DNA of 15,776 bases from an uncultured Muribaculaceae bacterium (GTDB lineage Bacteria > Bacteroidota > Bacteroidia > Bacteroidales > Muribaculaceae), in NCBI GenBank assembly GCA_910586175.1, contig CAJUIJ010000050.1:1-15776 (forward strand). Reading direction: 5' to 3'. Below the pieces are notes generated by a model that saw only the letters and a list, made by a program, of their open reading frames with translations, searched no databases and was not told the DNA's origin. Positions within the stretch are counted from its first letter, which is position 1. The number at the start of each line of letters is the position of its first letter. Below are positions 14,552 through 15,776 of the stretch, one piece after another. The position numbers and the translations under genes are program-made.

Positions 14552-14589
14552 AAAAGAGGGGACTTCCCGGTGGGAAGGCTCCTCTTTTT
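14552..14589 (+). terminator. Intrinsic terminator after the GH31 gene
   Basis: AAAAGAGG (14552-14559) pairs with CCTCTTTT (14581-14588), and the nested arms CTTCCC/GGGAAG close around a GGT loop. The hairpin is GC-rich with A-tract and T-tract flanks. It lies 25 nt past the GH31 stop and ends about 22 nt before the next start codon, so the aminotransferase probably depends on its own promoter or on readthrough. Confidence 0.9.
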
Positions 14590-14611
14590 CACATCTACAG
14601 AACAGGTAAAA

Positions 14612-15776
14612 ATGATACAAGTGTCGAAGCGCGGGCAGGAGATGCCCGCTTCCCCTATACGCAAGTTGGCCGGTGCCGCCCGCGAAGCAGAGAAGCGTGG
14701 GGTGCGTGTTTACAGACTAAATATAGGTCAGCCCGATGTGCCCACACCTCCGCAGGGCATAGAGGCGGTGCACCGCATGGATCGAAAGGTGCTCGAATAT
14801 TCACCCTCCGAAGGGCTTGAGAGCTTGCGCTGCAAGCTGTCGCAATATTACAGCGGATATGGCCTGGAGATATCGCCCGAAGAGATAATCGTGACAAGCG
14901 GAGGTTCGGAGGCGGTGCTGTTCGCCTTCATGTCGTGTCTGGATCCGGGCGACGAGATAATCGTGCCCGAGCCGGCCTATGCCAACTATATGGCGTTCGC
15001 AATCTCGGCGGGGGCAAAGATAGTGCCTGTCACCTCAACCATAGAGCAAGGTTTCGCATTGCCCCCTATCGAGGAGTTCGAGAAGCTGATTACACCCCGC
15101 ACACGCGGCATATTGATATGCAACCCGAATAACCCTACCGGCTACATATACACCCGCGACGAACTTGAAGCGATAGCCGACCTTGTGCTTCGCCACAACC
15201 TCTTCCTCTTCAGCGACGAGGTGTATCGCGAATTCTGCTACTCCGACCAGCCCTTCATCTCGGTGATGAGCCTCGGGAAACTTCGTGAGCATGCCGTGCT
15301 GATCGATTCCGTGTCGAAACGCTACAACGAATGCGGCATACGCATCGGGGCCTTGGTGAGCCATAATGCGGAGGTGCGTGCCAATGTGATGAAATTTTGT
15401 CAGGCGAGATTGAGTCCGCCGCTGTTGGGCCAGATAGTTGCCGAGGCTTCGGTCGATACTCCGCAGGCCTATATGCGCATGGTGTATGATGAATATCTGA
15501 AACGCCGCAACTTTTTGATAGAGCGCATCAACCGGATAGAGGGGTGCTACACGCCGATGCCCATGGGGGCATTCTATACGGTGGCTGCATTGCCGGTAGA
15601 TGATGCTGACGAGTTCTGCCGCTGGTGTCTTGAAGAGTTCAGCCACGAAGGAGCCACAGTGTTTATGGCTCCGGCCTCAGGTTTCTACAGCGACCCCGGG
15701 TTGGGGCGCAACCAGGTGCGCATAGCATATGTACACAATGTGGAATACTTGGGCGAGGCTTTGGATGTGCTTGAGG
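14612..15776 (+). CDS. Class I PLP-dependent aminotransferase (3' end cut by window)
   Basis: Fold-type I aminotransferase, probably aspartate/aromatic type, transferring amino groups between amino acids and 2-oxoacids in the cytosol. I translated 388 residues by hand from ATG at 14612 (an AGG lies about 5 nt upstream). The frame is open at the right edge, and families of this kind are close to 400 aa, so little is missing. Seen in order: MPASPIRKLAGAAREAEKRG, NIGQPDVPTPP, the cofactor loop TSGGSEAV, PEPAYANY, CNPNNPTGY, SDEVYREF, the PLP lysine K236 in DSVSKRYNECGIRIGALV, and RIAYVHN with the substrate-carboxylate Arg. The exact amino acid is unknown. It is separated from GH31 by a terminator. 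I could not recognise its promoter in the 85-bp gap. Confidence 0.93.
   Translation, partial: MIQVSKRGQEMPASPIRKLAGAAREAEKRGVRVYRLNIGQPDVPTPPQGIEAVHRMDRKVLEYSPSEGLESLRCKLSQYYSGYGLEISPEEIIVTSGGSEAVLFAFMSCLDPGDEIIVPEPAYANYMAFAISAGAKIVPVTSTIEQGFALPPIEEFEKLITPRTRGILICNPNNPTGYIYTRDELEAIADLVLRHNLFLFSDEVYREFCYSDQPFISVMSLGKLREHAVLIDSVSKRYNECGIRIGALVSHNAEVRANVMKFCQARLSPPLLGQIVAEASVDTPQAYMRMVYDEYLKRRNFLIERINRIEGCYTPMPMGAFYTVAALPVDDADEFCRWCLEEFSHEGATVFMAPASGFYSDPGLGRNQVRIAYVHNVEYLGEALDVLE

Noticed and set aside
15035..15646. 203-residue minus-strand frame opposite the aminotransferase
   Set aside because: The plus strand carries the full series of PLP-aminotransferase motifs, including the catalytic lysine, and the minus frame shows none.
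1..15776. CRISPR array, tRNA, rRNA, insertion sequence or integrase
   Set aside because: No spaced identical repeats, cloverleaf-like sequence, transposase motif or terminal inverted repeats were found on reading both strands.

Overview
The window looks like chromosomal DNA of a Bacteroidota, most likely a gut Bacteroidales and possibly Muribaculaceae. The promoters have the Bacteroidota form (TTTG, about 20 nt, TAnnTTTG). The secreted glycosidase ends in a type IX secretion (T9SS) sorting-like domain, and the housekeeping proteins (MgtE, RF2, TGS-type nucleoside kinase) resemble Bacteroidales versions as I know them. The taxon is inferred; no rRNA or other marker gene is present.

Layout. 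Positions 1-3117 (minus) carry a nucleoside kinase followed by the Mg2+ channel mgtE, which is cut only at its very end. From 3293 to 4348 (plus) lies a divergent GT9/heptosyltransferase-like gene, and the two divergent promoters physically overlap. It converges on a long minus-strand run, 4373-10376, transcribed in the order SRD5A-type steroid 5-alpha-reductase homologue, Old-Yellow-Enzyme-type flavin oxidoreductase, short-chain dehydrogenase, AMP-forming acyl-CoA ligase, and prfB (RF2). Divergent from this run, 10660-14526 (plus) is a 1288-aa secreted GH31 alpha-glucosidase with three N-terminal starch-binding-like modules. It ends in a strong intrinsic terminator. The window closes with a class I PLP aminotransferase (14612 to the edge) that lacks only its last residues.

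Most interesting region. The first three genes of the minus-strand run pair an SRD5A1/2-like 5-alpha-reductase, including counterparts of the human Glu and Tyr that contact the steroid 3-ketone, with an OYE-type enoate reductase and an SDR. This is the enzyme set (5-alpha-reductase, 5-beta-reductase-like flavoenzyme, hydroxysteroid dehydrogenase) reported for gut Bacteroidales that make allo/isoallo bile acids. It is therefore a candidate steroid or bile-acid reduction operon. Its promoter holds a perfect 12-bp palindrome exactly in the spacer between the -33 and -7 boxes, and a perfect 8-bp inverted repeat lies just upstream, so specific regulation is plausible. Substrate specificity cannot be read from sequence.

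Smaller signals are degenerate 7-bp-periodic repeats at three gene borders, a strong hairpin inside the end of the heptosyltransferase gene, a structured gap before the acyl-CoA ligase, and a composition shift inside the GH31 gene that suggests modular assembly. No tRNA, rRNA, CRISPR array, insertion sequence or integrase was seen.
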